Source: Nissolia schottii
Lineage: Eukaryota; Streptophyta; Magnoliopsida; Fabales; Fabaceae
Reading direction: 5' to 3'
Length of the DNA stretch: 64,000 nt
Assembly (NCBI GenBank): GCA_003254905.1
Contig: QANU01055553.1
Location: 365,828 to 429,827, forward strand
Below the pieces are notes generated by a model. The model had not been told where the DNA came from. It saw only the letters and a program-made list of their open reading frames with translations, and searched no databases. Each line of letters opens with the position of its first letter. The stretch's first letter is position 1. The position numbers and the translations under genes are program-made. This document shows, in pieces, positions 1 through 11,043 of the stretch.

Positions 1-787
1 ACATAGAAAACATAAAATGCTTAAAGAACTTTTATTTTGGGGAAAAAAGAAGCTAATCAACATTCAACAGGAGTAATCAGCAAAATGGGGGTACGGGGTA
101 AAAAAAAAAAAAAAAACTAAACCTAAAGCAAGTTGTCTATACCTACAACAACAGAACATTCTCCCATGACATCCAGAACTCTACTTTCAAACACAGGTAA
201 TAAAATCTTCACAGAGTTGCTAGTCTAGATGCCCTTAAAAATCAACAGATTTGAAAGGATTTTCTTTTCTCTAAAGTGCACTGATTCACCTATGAGGAAC
301 CCTGTCATACATTTCACCACATAGATAAAAACCAAGTGAAAATCCTGTAATTTTCTGCGCACAAGAACTGATTGCCATGGGAAATTCATCAAAAATAACA
401 CTGAAAAAGCTCTTATTTCACATTTTTGGACTAAACACTGAATCCAACTAATCTGGCTCTAGTCAGATTGGTCTCACTACAAGATAAAACTCTCTCGGCC
501 CTAGTTTTGTTTTTCATTTACATGATTTGAAACGAGATCCTGCTTGTTGGAGAACAAATGTTGAGCCGCTTGAATAAACTAAGCATTAGTCCCTTCATAT
601 TATTTCAAATTCAACTACGTCAAGCCAATATCACACAATAGATCCCCAGATCACAGACACATACACATACAATCACATAAACGCTAAAAAACCTTCCACT
701 ACACAATGCATACGAAACAAAACCACATCGATATTGAAGTAAAAATAGATAAATGCATTTGGTCACTAACAGCGGAGCATGGCTTAC
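1..787 (-). other. Intron 1 (partial) of the SFT2-like gene
   Basis: AT-rich, no recognisable coding block on either strand. It follows directly from the GTAAGC donor at 787, and no acceptor leading into the expected next exon was found, so the intron probably extends beyond position 1. It contains a poly-A run near 102-117. Confidence 0.45.
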
Positions 788-978
788 ACGCTGAAGGTGC
801 CGGAAACGGTGTCGTTTGCGGACCTAACCGCGGATTCGATATCGAATGGTAGCCCTAAATTGGAACTCTCCTGCGAGGATTGGGCGGAAGCGTATGAGTT
901 CCAATCGTCCAGCAACGACGACGAACCCTGCAGCTGGTCCTCGCTGCTGCGGCTCTGTCCCGAGAACCAACCCTGCAT
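788..978 (-). CDS. First coding exon of an SFT2/Got1-like vesicle transport protein gene (partial)
   Basis: The minus strand reads an N-terminus starting MQGWFSG, then a Ser-rich stretch, SLLDDWNSYA and, at residues 49-63, SAVRSANDTVSGTFS. From memory, this matches the cytosolic N-terminus of plant Got1/Sft2-like proteins, small four-helix membrane proteins that assist vesicle fusion at the Golgi. The exon ends in a consensus donor (GT|GTAAGC, intron starts at 787), two bases into a Val codon, as expected if VSKG follows. A purine-rich 5' leader runs upstream of the ATG at 978. The hydrophobic helices are not in this window; the following intron runs off the left edge. The start is the only Met in frame before the conserved block. 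Family assignment rests on recall of the motif only. An overlapping plus-strand reading frame of 98 codons has no support. Confidence 0.6.
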
Positions 979-1813
979 TTTTTTTTCTTTTCCTTTTTTT
1001 TTTCTCGCTCGTTTTCTTGGCTTCCAAACAGAACCTAACCTAACACCAACACGAGAAATGGAAACGCGATCGTAAGAAAGGTTTTGGTGTGATTGGGAGA
1101 AAAAGAGAGAGGAAGTGAAAAATTTTGAATAGGAGTGGAATTTGGAATCACCGTTGTTGTATGCTGAATTTTTATTTATTTATTTATGTACGTACTGGTT
1201 GTATGCTGAATTAGCAATTAAGGAATGTTTTGGTGCTGATACACGAGAAAACGAATTGATGACGTTGAGAATGGTTTTTATAAAAAAAAATTACTTATTT
1301 AATTTAACCGACTTGAAAATTTGATTTGATTTTTTTTAGGAAAATTTAATTTAATATTAAAGAACACTAAGAAAGGTTAATTAAAAGAAAGCAAAAGGAC
1401 CCAAGATTATCCTATTGGATTTTGATTTCAGTCAACTTTATCTTTCCTAATTTTTTTTAGATAATTTTGTTTCTCTCAATTCAAATAATTGAATACGTTA
1501 GTTTTCCCGTCTATTTGTGGTTGATGACGTAGCAATTAAGAAAACAATGTGGCACATTAACCATTACGTCACCCATTCTACGTAGGCAAGGGAGACACAT
1601 GAGGCCCCAACTAAATCCTTCTCAATTTTGACTTCAGTCAAGTTACTCCTTCCCAAAAAAAATTTGGTCAATTTTATGCCTTTGAATTCAAAAAATTGGC
1701 CATGTTAGTCATTCTGTCCGCTTGACTAATGTTGGCTATTGACTTCAGGTATAAAATATATGTAACATCATATAATAGTAACATTAGTATGGTTAAGGTG
1801 TTAGCCTTACACA
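979..1813. other. Intergenic spacer with a diverged ~205-bp duplication
   Basis: No gene seen. The first ~100 bp would be 5' leader and promoter of the minus-strand gene. Two loosely similar blocks begin with TTTTGAYTTCAGTCAA at about 1420 and 1626 and continue to a shared GTTAGT segment, suggesting an old tandem duplication. The block at 1520-1600 (GTGGCA..., ACGTAGGCA) is partly inverted-complementary to 15960-16050, on the far side of the nested insertions. Confidence 0.3.
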
Positions 1814-2161
1814 TAGGAGTGGGAATAGGCCAGGCCAGGCCAGGCCCAACCCTTAACAGGCCAGGCTTGTTTCGTAAATTTCTGGCTTGGGTCTGGCCTG
1901 TTAACTGTTATAGGCTTTTTTTTTAGACTGGCCTGGACTGTAGCCTGACAAGCCTGCCTGATTTTTTTTATAATTAAAAAAAAGCTGCTACTTTGGCCTG
2001 TTATTGAAGTCTGTTATTACAGCCTGTTAATGCGGCCTGTTACACATTCAATAAAATAACATTCACGGCCTATTATTGCGTCCTGTCATTACGACCTGTT
2101 ACACACTCAAGTAAATAAAATTCAACAATAATAATCAATCATCTTACAATACCAATAATAT
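1814..2161. mobile_element. GGCCAGGCC-rich terminal-inverted-repeat element, copy A, left part
   Basis: Starts TAGGAGTGGGAATAGGCC, close to the end of copy B at 16243 (TAGGGGTGGGAATAGGCC). It continues with GGCCAGGCCAGGCC and repeated GGCCTGTTA words. It is cut at 2161 by the Athila insertion; the last five bases, AATAT, recur at 14989-14993 as target-site duplication, and the element resumes there. The termini resemble hAT-type ends, but no transposase is present. Confidence 0.55.
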
Positions 2162-3106
2162 TGACGCTCACCAAAACGTCGTTAATTTTAGTGCGTGATC
2201 AAATAATAATTTATAAACCAAGAAAACCCAAAAACGTAGTAAAGAGGGTTAACCTAGGTCGTCTCTCAAGGAATCAATTTAGAACCAAATTAAAAGTTAA
2301 TTAAATCGGGGGGTTTGTTTTGATGAATAAAAAGAAATTAAAATAAGAGTAAGACAACAATGGTAAAAGCAATATCCTGCATACGGCATTTCCAGATCAA
2401 GGATTAATTCTCATTGGTTCCTAATTAATTATTCATGGAAGGAGATGTTGTTTATTAGTTGAAATCTCTAACTAATATGCAATTCACTTAAGAGACTACG
2501 ATCGTCAATCCCCTAAGTATATGTTAATACAGGTATTAAAACCAAGATCTTAGCATTAAAACCCATATTAATTTACGTACCAATTGCACAACCTAATTAA
2601 ATCTAATTAGTTCTCCAAAAGTTCTTTAATCATAGTTTAATAAATCATATAATCGTCAAGATTCATTAATCTAGAGTTAACCCTTAACTAATAACATGCA
2701 ATCGCTATATCATTAATTGAGGGTGGAACAATTCATGCATAATCATTAAGCGCAAGACCTCAAATTAATCTTAATCTAAAGTTACCGCATGCAAGATATT
2801 AAGAAATTACTCCTCCATGGGTGGAGGATTAAAACTCACAATAAATAAAGAGAAGGAAAGAGTAAATGACAATGGAAGATTGGAACAATAGAACCTGGAT
2901 TCAATTCGGCAGAGCTTCGCTACAATTCTTCAAAGCAAAAGACTTCTAACAAGGCACTTACTAACATAAACCTAAAGTGCTCAAAATAGAAATGTAAAAA
3001 GTGTAGAAAATGGAAGGAAAAGGAAGAGTTCTCGGGCTAGGAGAACTTGGGTGGATGGTGGAAGGGGATAGAAGGAATGATGGATGGAAGATGATGCCCT
3101 GGCCTC

Positions 3107-3116
3107 CTATTTATAG
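3107..3116 (-). promoter_or_regulatory. TATA box of the Athila LTR (3' copy)
   Basis: Minus strand reads CTATAAATAG, conserved at 14346-14355 in the other LTR and in the TR-GAG LTRs (50094, 55345), always directly downstream of the GCTGAGCG cluster. The copy in the 5' LTR would be the active one. Confidence 0.6.
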
Positions 3117-3131
3117 GCCAAGGTTCGAGCT

Positions 3132-3432
3132 CACCGCTCAGCGGTTTAGTACCACTGCTGAACGGTTTTGGGGTCTTCGCTGAGCGGCCTGGTCAAGTCC
3201 GACGGCTTACACAGATTCATTAAATGCTCCAGTCAGCTTTTGCAGGGGCGGCGCTGAAATCTGAGCTAGCGCCAGGCTGGCGCATTAAATGCGCCGGTGC
3301 AAGTGGGTTACTTTTGCTCAGTGGCTAGGGCACCACCGCTGAGCGATGTCTTCATTATCGCTGAGCGGTTTCTTCTTATGCGCTGAGCGCTGTCTTGTTT
3401 ATGCTGAGCGGTTCCTTGCTTACCGTTGAGCA
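3132..3432. repeat. GCTGAGCG-type palindromic motif cluster in U3 (3' LTR)
   Basis: About nine variants of CCGCTGAGCGG (its reverse complement CCGCTCAGCGG also occurs), irregularly spaced 20-60 bp apart. They include CCGCTCAGCGG, CGCTGAGCGGC, CGCTGAGCGAT and CGCTGAGCGCT. The cluster sits just upstream of the TATA box in element orientation. Confidence 0.75.
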
Positions 3433-3727
3433 ATTATATGGTTGTTCTCCTCTTTTGCTCCTTTGCTTCATTCTTCAAGGATGGAGTCTTCACTTCATAT
3501 CTTTATTGATCCCTTTGAACATTCATTCCTGTAATGCAAAGTAGAGAACTACAAAAGAAATATTAAATTCTAAGAGTAAAATAATACCTTAACTTGCCGT
3601 TTTCCTTAATTCCTTATACAAAAGGGTAATGAGCAAAACATATCAATTAAGTATTAAGACCACATATTTTTAGTATGCATTTGTTCATTTATAGAGTAAT
3701 AAGGTAGGGTTCAAAATCCACTTATCA

Positions 3728-3746
3728 AATTACCCCACACTTGAAC
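3728..3746 (-). other. Polypurine tract region of the Athila-like element
   Basis: The minus strand has AAGTGTGGGGTAATT directly before the 3' LTR, the expected position for plus-strand priming. It is only moderately purine-pure. Confidence 0.45.
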
Positions 3747-5188
3747 AATTGCATGTCCTCATGCAAGAAACTAAGAATCACAAGCAAACAAAAATAAAAA
3801 AATAAAAAATCTTTTTGGTGCGGTGACACTATTTACATCCCCTACAAAGCCGAAAAACTCAGGGAGGCACTTAAGCCGACTCACTAATTACCAGACAACT
3901 GTGCAAAATTCATGACAATCCAAAAATTAAAGTACATTTTAGACAAGAGATGATATCATTGTGCATTAAAACGAATTTTCTTGGCATATCCATCATGAAC
4001 AAAGAATAAGTCAAGGCATGTCAAAATCAATTGGGCCTCACAGGTTAGTGTGTGTCACTCGTCACTCAAAGTGTATAGGTTCCTTCAATGCTCTCTCAAA
4101 CACTACACTAGAGTCGCCTCCATAGGCTTGACTTTCTTCTAAGCATCATGGATCACCAAATATATATAACATGCATCAAGAGGTCTTTCTATGGTTGTAA
4201 TGGGGTCAAGGTCAAGGTGGGATATCATATGGCCAGTGAGCTAAAGCCTAAGACTTAGTAGAATTCATGGCATATGTGCTTCAATAGTGCAAGGACCTTG
4301 ATTCTCCATTAACTTCTCTTGTCACTGTTTACCCATAGCTTAGGGGAGCATTTCTGCTGGTGCACCTAATTGGTTATCTTTGCAGAAGTGTTTTTTTTTT
4401 TTTCTGAAACAATAATTGTGGGTGCTCTCCCCCTACTTGAATGTTACATGTCCTTATGTAACCCCACACTTATTGTTTAGCACATATGAATAAATGGACC
4501 ACAATTCTCCTAAGCCGTAAAGCTAGGTGTATCATGGTTTTTCTCGGTTCAATGGCTCATAATGTGCTAATTATGCAATAAAAGGGCTTCAAGGCTCAAA
4601 GGGGCTATCAAGGGTCAAATATTCAAGGTAGGCTCATATAGATATGAAAGCTGAATACATAAAGAATGCCTCAATCATATCACATGGTATATACAAAAGG
4701 TAAAAGTGTAATGCAGAGAATCAGGCAAGTTCTGGACTTGAACACTAGTGAGTGTACACACACAACAAAGAAAGAATGACATGTAGTGTTGTTATTCAAT
4801 AGACAGCTCAAAAGCTTACCAGGTAATATCATCCAACTAATTAAAACATGCCAAGATTTATAAAATGCTCAATCAAACATAATGCCACAAGTAAACATAA
4901 TAATTCACATTGCACAAATCAATCATCCACTAGTCTAAACTATATCTAATTCATGAAATTGCAGAACTTTTGCACAGTTAAAACTACTATGTCAAATAAA
5001 GAAAACTTTCCCACCCCACACTTAGAGAATTACATCAGTCTGGATTCGCAAAATAGGGCAAGAAAGAAAAGATAAAAACAAATAAATAAGAGAAAAGGAA
5101 AGAAAAAGCTCACAAACGGTGGGTTGTCTCCCACCCAGCACTTTTTTTTAACGTCCTTAAGTTGGACGATTGGTAGCAGCTTTGTTGG
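3747..5188 (-). other. Non-coding 3' internal region of the Athila-like element
   Basis: About 1.4 kb between the integrase stop and the polypurine tract. No open frame of note and no envelope-like gene seen, though Athila relatives often carry an env-like frame here. Several short T- and A-rich runs. Confidence 0.5.
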
Positions 5189-6412
5189 TCATGGGGTGGC
5201 AAGAAATTGAACCTCCACTTCCTCTTGGAGATTTCCAGCACTGTCATGGTATGGCTTAAGACGGTGTCCATTGACTGCAAATGTAATAGCAGTCTTTGGA
5301 TCCTTGAGCTCGATTTTCCCATACGGGTGGACCTTGGTAACCTCATAAGGGCCATCCCACCGAGATCGGAGCTTCCCTGGCATGAGTTTGAGACGAGAAT
5401 TGTAAAGCAATACCAATTGCCCTTCTTGAAAAGATTTGCGTAGAATGTGCTTGTCATGGAACAACTTGGTCTTCTCCTTGTAGAATCGGGAATTCTCATA
5501 AGCATCCAACCGGAGTTCTTCTAATTGTTGTAGTTGTAACTTCCAGTGGCTCCCAGCTTCCTCCAAATCCATCTTGCATTGTTTTACTGCCCAATAAGCT
5601 CGATGCTCTAGTTCTACTGGCAAGTGGCAAGGCTTACCAAATACCAGCCTAAATGGACTCATCCCAATGGGAGTCTTATAAGCGGTCCTATATGCCCAAA
5701 GAGCATCATCCAAGCGTAACGACCAGTCCTTCCTGTTGGGCTTGACCATCTTTTCCAGGATCCCCTTAATTTCCCGGTTAGATACTTCAGCTTGCCCGTT
5801 AGTTTGGGGATGGTAGGGTGTAGATACCCTATGAACAACCCCGTATTTACGGAGCAAAGCTTCCATGCGCCGGTTACAAAAATGTGTCCCCTGGTCACTG
5901 ACAATCGCTCTCGGCATTCCAAACCTGCAAAAGATATTAGACCGAACAAAAGACGCAACTATAGCAGCATCGTTAGTCCTAGTGGCAATTGCTTTAATCC
6001 ATTTAGATACATAATCTACAGCCAAGAGGATATAAACAAAACCATGAGAGACAGGAAATAGCCCCATGAAATCAATTCCCCATACATCAAAGACTTCACA
6101 AAATAACAATGGTTGTTGGGGCATCTCATTCTTCCAGGTGATATTACCTGCTCTTTGGCATTGCTCATAGGATTTGCAGAATTCATAAGCATCCTTAAAC
6201 AGTGAAGGCCAATAAAATCCCGAATCCAAAACCTTTCTGGCCGTACGTTGTGGGCCAAAGTGGCCACCACTTGCAAACGTATGACAGAACTTGAGAATAG
6301 ACTCAAATTCTGAGCTTGGAACACATCGTCTAATCACTTGGTCACTACCGACTTTCCAGAGGTAAGGGTCCTCCCATAGATAATACTTAGCATCGCTCTT
6401 TAGCTTTGCTAA
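5189..6412 (-). pseudogene. Integrase of the Athila-like element
   Basis: The zinc-binding HHCC module is visible ([16 protein letters not shown]). The DDE core has its Asp in WGIDFMG, its Asp in SDQGTHF and its Glu in [14 protein letters not shown]-terminal DNA-binding region follows ([21 protein letters not shown]). The 382 codons after the first internal Met are open; in the polyprotein it is read on from RNase H through the TAA at 6413. It would insert element cDNA into the host chromosome. Confidence 0.85.
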
Positions 6413-6415
6413 TTA

Positions 6416-7285
6416 ATTTTTGGAAAAATGTGGGGGTCCTTTATTGGAGACCAAATAATTTACAATGTCAGCATACCAAGGCCTTTCAGATATCATTAAC
6501 AAGGAATCATCGGGAAAGTCATCCCGTAGTGGAAATGGGTCGGGCGAGATGTGCGTAAGGCGACTCAGATGGTCTGCTACCAAGTTCTCTACTGCACTTT
6601 TATCTTTAATTTCCAAGTCAAATTCTTGGAGCAGTAGCATCCATCTGATAAGCCTTGGTTTGGCCTCGGGTTTTTTCAAAAGGTACTTCAGAGCTGCATG
6701 ATCTGTATACACTACCACCTTGGAACCAATCAAATAAGATCTAAATTTATCAAGACCAAAAACTACAGCTAAAAGTTCCTTTTCCGTGGTGGTATAGTTA
6801 GATTGTGCAGCATCCAAAGTCCTAGATGCATATGATATAACATGAGGGAACTTACCAACCCATTGAGAAAGTACAACACCTACCGCATGGTCAGATGCAT
6901 CGCACATCATTTCAAATGGCAATTTCCAATTTGGTGGCTGAATAATAGGAGTTGTTGTTAAGGCATGCTTTATGGTGTCGAAGGCTTCCTTGCACCTATC
7001 ATCGAAAATGAACTCCACGTCTTTCTGTAGCAGGGAGGTAAGGGGCTGAGCAATTTTGCTAAAGTCTTTGATAAACCTCCTATAAAAACCTGCATGTCCC
7101 AGAAAAGAACGAATCTCCCGCACGCATGCGGGGTAAGGTAAAGAAGAAATGCCATCTATTTTGGTAGGGTCGACAGCAATTCCCTTGCTAGAGACTACAT
7201 GGCCTAAAACTATACCTTGTTGCACCATAAAGTGACATTTTTCATAATTTAGGACTAGGTTAGTTTCAATGCAACGTTGAAGTAC
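6416..7285 (-). pseudogene. RT thumb and RNase H of the Athila-like element
   Basis: Includes [16 protein letters not shown] and the thumb motif [19 protein letters not shown]. The RNase H-like domain follows with its acidic residues visible in [29 protein letters not shown] and VADHLSRL. In life it would degrade the RNA strand of the RNA/DNA hybrid. The frame stops at a TAA (6413-6415) in the linker before integrase. Confidence 0.85.
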
Positions 7286-7288
7286 TCA

Positions 7289-8701
7289 AGCAAGGCTATT
7301 TAAACAAGAATCAAAAGAAGTACCAAAAACAGTAAAGTCATCCATAAACACTTCCATGCAGTCTTCCAGGAAGTCAGAAAAAATGCTCATCATACAGCAT
7401 TGGAATGTAGCAGGTGCATTGCAGAGCCCGAAAGGCATTCTCCGATAAGCAAATGTTCCAAAGGGGCAGGTGAAAATGGTCTTATCTTGATCCTCTGGAG
7501 CAATGTGAATCTGAAAATAACCTGTATAACCATTAAGAAAGCAATAATGAGATTTACATGCCAATCTTTCAAGCATTTGGTCAATGAAAGGCAGGGGATA
7601 GTGATCCTTGTGGGTGGCGTTGTTGAGGCGTCTGTAATCAATGCAAACATGCCATCTATTTTGGACTCTGGTGGGGATCAACTCATTGTTTTCATTCTTC
7701 ACCACAGTGATTCCAGATTTCTTGGGGACCACTTGTACTGGGCTTACCCACTCACTATCTGAAATAGGGTAGATGATACCCGCTTTCAAGAGCTTTGTCA
7801 CTTCCTTTTTCACAACATTCATAATGAGTGGATTGAGCCGTCTCTGCGGTTGTCTAACTGGCTTTGCCCCGTCCTCCAGGAGTATCCTATGTGTACATGT
7901 GGAAGGGCTGATACCAGTGATGTCATCTATGGTCCATCCAATGGCTTTCTTGTGCTTCTTTAGCACATCGACCAATCTTTCTTCCTGTTGAGAGGAGAGG
8001 TCATTTGCTATAATTGCTGGTAGCGTGTCATCTTCCCCTAAGAAAATGTATTTGAGATGAGAGGGAAGAGCCTTCAATTCGGGGCCTGCCGCTTTACTGT
8101 CACCTGTTTCTGCAACTTTACTTACTTCTAAAACAGGAGATGCATTAAGTATATCAATTTCAGAATTCACAAAATTGTTACTCAGGCCTTCTTGTAGAGA
8201 CTCATCTATCTCTTTACAGGCGGAACACAGTTTACTGACTCCATCACAATTAGGGCATTCAAATTCAGGTGTTAATTCTAACATTTTATCCGCCCAAATA
8301 TCATACGTGTCCAAAATTAAGGAGTCAATAACATCAATTTGAAAAACTGAATGGTCCTCTGGAGGGTAATGCATGGCCTCAAGTAAACCAAATTGTACAT
8401 GCATATCCCCGCATTCCATGGACAGTGTGCCAGCGTGTACATCAATCTTAGCCCTTACAGTTTTCAAAAATGGGTGTCCTAAGATTAATGTAGGCTGGTT
8501 GACATTAATGTCATTTTCCATTTCCAATACATAGAAATCTGCGGGAAATATTAAGTCATTTACCTTAACTAAGACATCTTCCAAGATACCTTCTGGTCGG
8601 GCGGTACTGCGGTTGGCGAGTTGTATAATTAATCCAGTCGGCTTGAGGTTTCTCGTGTGCAAGGATTGGTAGATGGACTTCGGCATAACATTTATGGCTA
8701 C
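7289..8701 (-). pseudogene. Protease (C-terminal part) and reverse transcriptase of the Athila-like element
   Basis: The first ~90 residues are a retropepsin-like fold (MPKSIYQSL, ADFYVLEME, LILGHPFLKT). The ALADL immediately before it is followed by TGA at 8702-8704, where the Gly of the D-L-G catalytic loop usually stands. After an acidic spacer come RT blocks: VRQPQRRLNP, GIIYPISDSEWVSPVQVVPKK, CIDYRRLN, HYPLPFIDQMLERL, GYFQIHIAPEDQDKTIFTCP, FGLCNAPATFQ and the catalytic FMDD within EVFMDDFTVFG. A TGA at 7286-7288 ends the segment just before the RT thumb. One expected Asp-containing block reads LNGYTGYFQI, so the first catalytic Asp (usually D-G/L-x-S-G-Y) appears replaced by Asn. Confidence 0.85.
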
Positions 8702-8704
8702 TCA

Positions 8705-9721
8705 TAAATCTGCCAAGGCCTTTGTAAATAACCTCTGTCCTATAACACAAGGAACCAAAAACGTACCTGGGTCTGTGCACTTGGGAGGTAATGGGCTAGA
8801 TTTGATGATGGACGACACATTTGCCCCCATGCTGACTTGTGCAGTGTCCTTCAGCCTTCCCTTATTGGTGCACAAGTTCTTCAAGAACTTCGCATTTTTG
8901 GGAATCTGTCTAATTACCTCCAGCAAGGGGATATTTACTTCCACTTTCTGAAATGTCTCCAAAAATTCTTTCTCTAATTGCAGTGCAGCAGCTGACTTAG
9001 GTTTGGGACCTTTGTGAGGGAAAGGAAGTGGGACAGGTGCTTCTCCTGTCTGCAGTGGTTCCGGGCGCCGATTAGACTTTTTGGTCTGCTTCAAGCCTTC
9101 GGCTCCAGTGTCACTGTTAGAGTCTTTTTCTTCAGCGTGACCGTCAGAGTTTTCAGAATCTTCAACCTGCGGTGCCTGCAAAACAGTACCAGATCTTAAA
9201 GTGATAGTACTTACATTTGCCCTGGGGTTTGGAACAGTCTGAGAAGGAAGATTAGATGAGCTGCTTGGTTGTGACTGCTTGTTAGAGTGGATTTCATTCT
9301 GTATTGCTGACAAGGCAGCCTCGTACTTCTTCTGTGATGCCTGCATGTCCTGCATCATTTTTAACATATCTTGCAGCATAGGATTCTCAGAGGCAGCTTG
9401 TGAAGGTTGTGGAACAGGATGGAACTGCTGTTGTGACCTCTGCTGAGGAGGTACATATCTTCGTTGTTGTTGTTGTGGGAATGGTTTGAGTTGGGGTTGC
9501 GGGTTGAGAGTGTTAGAGTTATTACTCTATTTGAACACCGGGTTGTCCTTCCAGCCTGGGTTGTAGGTATTACTGTAGGGATCATACCTCTGCTGGTTGG
9601 ACTGATCGGGCTTACCCGGAAACATTGCCGCAACTGTAGAAGTCTCGTCCCTGAGAAGTGGACACTACTCAGGGGAGCGGGAGATGCCATCAGGACAGAG
9701 GGAGCATACTGCTTGAGTTTG
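8705..9721 (-). pseudogene. Gag C-terminal / Gln-Pro-rich linker and pre-protease region
   Basis: In the gag-pol frame this reads a Cys pair (VCSLCPDG), two stops (9665, 9527), a Gln/Pro/Asn-rich segment, then an open stretch of 225 codons (9379-8702). That stretch has a coiled-coil-like MLQDMLKMMQDMQ start, a Ser/Glu/Asp-rich middle and a helix-rich KEFLETFQKVEVNIPLLEVI block, typical of the segment before the protease in legume Athila proteins (family recall). It ends at a TGA where the protease active-site loop begins. Confidence 0.7.
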
Positions 9722-9724
9722 TTA

Positions 9725-10624
9725 TCCCATGGCCAGAACACTGACCATGTCTGCCAATTTTTCAACTTTTTCGTTAAGAGACACGTACTCATTGTTGGGG
9801 CGGTCAATAGTAACTTCATATGCTCCTCTGGTATGCCGGTTTACTCGCATCTCGTATCTGGAATGATCAGTCATTTCACTGATCAACTGTCTGGCCTCTT
9901 CCGGTGTTTTCCTGTTCTTTAAAATACCACCGGCAGCAGAATCAATCCATTTCCGGTCCATGAGGCTGAGACCTTCATAGAAGTGCTCCAAGAGTTGTAC
10001 GTCAGTGAACCCATGGTGAGGGCACATGTCGCACAAACTTTAGAATCGCTCCCAATATTCGCCTAGGGTCTCGTCAGGCCTCTGTTGGATTCCAGAAATT
10101 TCCTTCCTTAGAGCGGATACTCTGCTAGTTGGGAAATATTTTTCAAGGAACAGTTTCTTCAGGCCCAGCCAACTGTTTACTGCCTGGTGAGGAATGCTGT
10201 AATACCAATCACGGGCCGCACCTTCCAGAGAGAATGAGAAAGCCTTAAGCTTCACCAAGTCAGGTGTGGCGGACTGAGATCTCATGGTATTACATGTCAT
10301 GACAAACACCTTCAGATGGCGGTGTGAGTTTTCTGACGGTAAGCCATGAAACTTGGGTAAATGATGTAAAAAGTTAGACTTTATTTCAAATTCCATGGCA
10401 TCGTCAGGGAAAACTACACTAGATGGCTCATAAGAGTAGTCAGGGGCTGCTAACTGACCCCAAGTCTGGGCAGGGTTTGCCATGATACCTGTCACAGGAA
10501 TAGTATTATCAGTAGTAATAGGGGGTTCCCTTCGTAGTCTCTCTTCTCTCCTAATTCTCCTTAGCGTTCTTTCGATCTCGGGATCAAAATTGGCTAAGGT
10601 AAGATCAGGCAAGGAGCGAGTCAT
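9725..10624 (-). pseudogene. Gag capsid domain of the Athila-like element (interrupted)
   Basis: Starts MTRSLPDLTLANFDPEIERT. A Retrotrans_gag-type capsid follows: FSLEGAARDWYYSIP at about residues 131-145, a KYFP motif, then GEYWERF up to a TAA at 10040. The same frame resumes with CDMCPHHGF and KTPEEARQLISEM and stops at 9722. Gag packages element RNA into cytoplasmic particles. The ATG lies 73 bp downstream of the PBS in element orientation, which supports the start. Close in layout, not in sequence, to the intact gag of the TR-GAG element at 52613-54070. Confidence 0.8.
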
Positions 10625-10696
10625 ACATGGGAACCAAATCTAAACAACAAAAAGGAAAATAAAGAAGAGAGAAGAAAAGGGTTTGGCTAAATTGCT

Positions 10697-10714
10697 TCCC
10701 CGGCAACGGCGCCA
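10697..10714 (-). other. Primer-binding site, tRNA-Asp, Athila-like element
   Basis: Plus strand TCCCCGGCAACGGCGCCA equals the 3' end (with CCA) of plant tRNA-Asp, so the minus-strand element RNA carries the 18-base complement. It lies 4 bp inside the 5' LTR boundary, the standard position. Confidence 0.9.
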
Positions 10715-10718
10715 AATT

Positions 10719-11043
10719 TGACGCTCACCAAAACGTCGTTAATTTTAGTGCGCGATCAAATAATAATTTATAAACTAAGAAAACCCCAAAAACGTAGTAA
10801 AGGGGGTTAACCTAGGTCGTCTCTCAAGGAAGCAATTTAGAACCAAATTAAAAGTTAATTAAATCGGGGGGGTTTGTTTTGATGAATAAAAAGAAATTAA
10901 AATGAGAGTAAGACAACAATGGTAAAAGCAATATCCTGCATACGGTGTTTCCAGATCAAGGATTAATTCTCATTGGTTCCTAATTAATTATTCATGGAAG
11001 GAGATGTTGTTTATTAGTTGAAATCTCTAACTAATATGCAATT
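10719..11043 (-). repeat. 5' LTR of the Athila-like element, proximal part
   Basis: Matches 2162-2484 of the other LTR almost base for base, then breaks off after GCAATT, where the chromovirus-like LTR begins. The remaining distal part is at 14269-14988. Confidence 0.9.

Larger units (their letters stand above)
2162..3727 (-). repeat. 3' LTR of the Athila-like element
   Basis: 1566 bp, complete, TG...CA ends. Near-identical to 10719-11043 plus 14269-14988. Contains a TATA-like CTATAAATAG on the minus strand (3107-3116) and, upstream of it in element orientation, the GCTGAGCG motif cluster (3132-3432). Confidence 0.9.
5189..10624 (-). pseudogene. Athila-type gag-pol polyprotein, single frame with seven stop codons
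   Basis: From the ATG at 10624 (73 bp past the PBS) to the stop at 5189, recognisable protein stays in one frame over about 1,812 codons. Order: Gag, Gln/Pro-rich linker, protease, reverse transcriptase, RNase H, integrase. Stops in that frame lie at 10040-10042 (TAA), 9722-9724 (TAA), 9665-9667 (TAG), 9527-9529 (TAG), 8702-8704 (TGA), 7286-7288 (TGA) and 6413-6415 (TAA). I found no frameshift. Some stops fit C-to-T change of CAG, CAA or CGA codons, as expected of methylated plant transposons, but this is inference. The polyprotein would serve capsid assembly, processing, cDNA synthesis and integration; this copy cannot make it intact. Confidence 0.85.

Noticed and set aside
779-1075. 98-codon plus-strand frame starting MAYTLKVPETV
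   Set aside because: It is the antisense shadow of the SFT2-like exon, which has a matching family motif and a splice donor.
3132-3432. GCTGAGCG repeats considered as a CRISPR-like array
   Set aside because: Spacing is irregular, the motif is short and variable, and it lies in a plant LTR; no spacers of constant size.
9361-9819. 152-codon minus-strand frame overlapping the gag-pol linker
   Set aside because: Out of frame with Gag and Pol; the in-frame reading, despite stops, shows the expected Gln/Pro-rich linker.
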